Shown piece after piece: positions 21,223-22,500 of a stretch of 22,500 nt of DNA. Made by a program: the position numbers and the translations under genes. Under the pieces are notes generated by a model, which was not told the origin of the DNA, searched no databases, and saw nothing but the letters and a program-made list of their open reading frames with translations. The DNA comes from CABHOJ01 sp965649545. Lineage in GTDB: Bacteria > Pseudomonadota > Gammaproteobacteria > Burkholderiales > Methylophilaceae. The DNA lies in assembly GCA_965649545.1 (NCBI GenBank), contig CBFGLF010000014.1, forward strand, positions 1 to 22,500, read 5' to 3'. Numbering within the stretch: the first letter of the stretch is position 1; the number at the start of each line of letters is the position of its first letter.

Positions 21223-22500
21223 TCAGCTGGCGCGCTGATAGAGCCGGAAACTCTCGCGGCGATCGGCCGGCCGTTTACCTTGCCAGAGGAGTTGCCAGGC
21301 AGGGCCCGGATCGATCTTGTCACGGCCGCGTTCGTCCTGGATCAGATACAAGTCGCAATCCATACGCTGGGTCGTTTCGAAAGGCTGTGTGCGCAAGTCA
21401 GTGTAGTAATGCAGCAGGGCTTGTTGCGCGGCACCCAGGTTACGGCTGGTGATGCAGGCGAAATCGGCCGGTACGGCCGCCTGCACCTGATGCATGACCT
21501 TCTCATAGCTTCTGGCAGAGTCGATCCACGGCAGCCATAGCGACATCAGCAGGCTCCAGGCCATCGTGATCCCGACCGCCCAATCCGTGACCGCGGCACG
21601 ATTGGAACGTTTGGCATTGAAGACCACCACGCACCAGATCAGGGTGACCAGTACGGCAGCGACGAAGGCCAGCAGGTTGAAGCGTGGTTCTGCGATCGCT
21701 GACAAGACTTGCATGCGCTCCGCGATCTTCGCCGGCCAGCCGGTCATCATGGCGAACCAGCCCAGCCAGATAAGGAAACTCATGACGCCGAACAGGATCA
21801 GTCCGAACCAGTTCATCAACCCGGCGGCACCTCGTTTTAGCGTCTCGACTGTGCCGCCTGCCAGGGCCGTCAAGGAGAGCAGCAAAGGCAGGGCATAGAT
21901 CTCACGATTATCGGCGGCCAGCCCGATGACCACGAAACTGACGGCGAAATGCACGATCAGCATCTGGAACCGCGGCTTATCCAGCAGGTTGTTGCGGAAT
22001 CGCCATAGCCCCCATGCCGCTACCGGCAAAGCCGGCCAGGCGTACCAAGCCAGCGTCTTGAAGAAATACCAGTGATTGTGCTGGGTGAACACGGCCAGTT
22101 CCTGGAACCGCCAACTTTCGAACAAGGCGGGTTCAAAATGCCACAGTAGCGCTGGCCACACGAGGAGCCACGGCAGCGCGGCTATCAGGCTCAGCCCGAG
22201 CACGATCGAATAGCTCCTGCTACGCCAATGATTGAATATCAAGGGCAAAGTCAAAGCCGTAAAGATGCTGATAGCGGCATAGAGCACGCCACCTGACAGG
22301 AAGCCGATGCCGATACCGGTACCGAGCAACACGCTGGCGCGGAAGGGGCGACGCTTGGCCAGGGCAAGCGCGTACAGCCCCATCGCACAACCCGCCAGGG
22401 CAGCGACCTCCGGCATCAGCATGTGTGCGGTGACGATCAGTCCCAGTGAGCCGAGGAAGACGAATGTGGTCTGTCGGCCAGCCCCGAGACCCCACAGCTC
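21223..22500 (-). CDS. ArnT/GT39-type membrane glycosyltransferase, N-terminus beyond window edge
   Basis: At least 426 residues are visible and the frame is still open at the right edge, so the Met at 22422 is internal, not the start. The visible part begins within the membrane region: LGSLGLIVTAHMLMPEVAAL resembles the segment after the catalytic loops in ArnT and related lipid-phosphate-sugar transferases, and about ten hydrophobic spans follow, with a soluble C-terminal tail from about 21220 to 21560. Such enzymes move sugars from polyprenyl phosphate donors to lipid A, proteins or other acceptors in the periplasm. The catalytic Asp/Glu residues lie in the missing N-terminal part, so neither activity nor substrate can be judged. 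Confidence 0.8.
   Translation of the reverse strand, partial: ELWGLGAGRQTTFVFLGSLGLIVTAHMLMPEVAALAGCAMGLYALALAKRRPFRASVLLGTGIGIGFLSGGVLYAAISIFTALTLPLIFNHWRSRSYSIVLGLSLIAALPWLLVWPALLWHFEPALFESWRFQELAVFTQHNHWYFFKTLAWYAWPALPVAAWGLWRFRNNLLDKPRFQMLIVHFAVSFVVIGLAADNREIYALPLLLSLTALAGGTVETLKRGAAGLMNWFGLILFGVMSFLIWLGWFAMMTGWPAKIAERMQVLSAIAEPRFNLLAFVAAVLVTLIWCVVVFNAKRSNRAAVTDWAVGITMAWSLLMSLWLPWIDSARSYEKVMHQVQAAVPADFACITSRNLGAAQQALLHYYTDLRTQPFETTQRMDCDLYLIQDERGRDKIDPGPAWQLLWQGKRPADRRESFRLYQRAS

Noticed and set aside
1..22500. Mobile element, phage, defence island or CRISPR array
   Set aside because: No transposase, integrase, terminal repeats, spaced direct repeats or tRNA-associated junctions were seen; the genes are coherent metabolic and housekeeping families.

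Overview
The window reads as chromosomal DNA of a Gram-negative methylotroph, most likely a betaproteobacterium near Methylophilaceae/Nitrosomonadales. This is inferred from gene content: the tail of a probable lanthanide-type methanol dehydrogenase followed by XoxJ and XoxG-type genes, LplT and PhoH/BCP neighbours, and a molybdopterin/FdhD set. Base composition looks moderately GC-rich by eye; I did not compute it. Coding density is high, no gene-free stretch exceeds 300 bases, and I saw no insertion sequence, tRNA, rRNA or CRISPR array.

Region 1 (1-3743, plus strand) is the periplasmic methanol-oxidation block: the last 17 codons of a probable xoxF, xoxJ, a soluble cytochrome c (XoxG-like), a paralogous cytochrome c with a lipoprotein signal, and a type II NADH dehydrogenase. 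Hairpin terminators after xoxF and after the first cytochrome split it into transcription units. Region 2 (3808-10296, minus strand) is mostly housekeeping and signalling: lplT, a PIN-PhoH ATPase, a BCP-type peroxiredoxin, an orphan sensor kinase in a tight pair with a TonB-like protein, and a periplasmic metallo-beta-lactamase-fold hydrolase. Region 3 (9382-12029) holds that hydrolase, a cytochrome b561 and a fused SoxY-SoxZ-like carrier. Together these look like the poorly understood 'quinoprotein relay' accessory set that accompanies PQQ dehydrogenases. A small VOC-fold gene follows.

Region 4 (12628-21161) is a compact molybdenum/tungsten locus. A leftward operon moaA-fdhD-mobA-mobB-moeA makes the dinucleotide form of the pterin cofactor and activates formate dehydrogenase. 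A one-domain ModE-like regulator starts divergently from moaA. Then comes a rightward operon of an OprP/OprO-type porin plus tupA-tupB-tupC, a tungstate ABC importer. A ModE-box-like imperfect palindrome sits upstream of the porin. The right edge (21223-22500) is an incomplete ArnT/GT39-type membrane glycosyltransferase.

Read together: XoxF oxidises methanol and passes electrons to the cytochromes; formaldehyde is further oxidised to formate; and a formate dehydrogenase outside the window, supplied with Mo or W by region 4, would finish oxidation to CO2. The formate dehydrogenase, moaBCDE and any lanthanide receptor are not in this window. The best targets for follow-up are the porin-tupABC unit with its single-domain regulator and candidate operators, the SoxYZ/hydrolase/b561 relay set, the duplicated cytochromes with a gained or lost cysteine pair, and the TonB-kinase pair.
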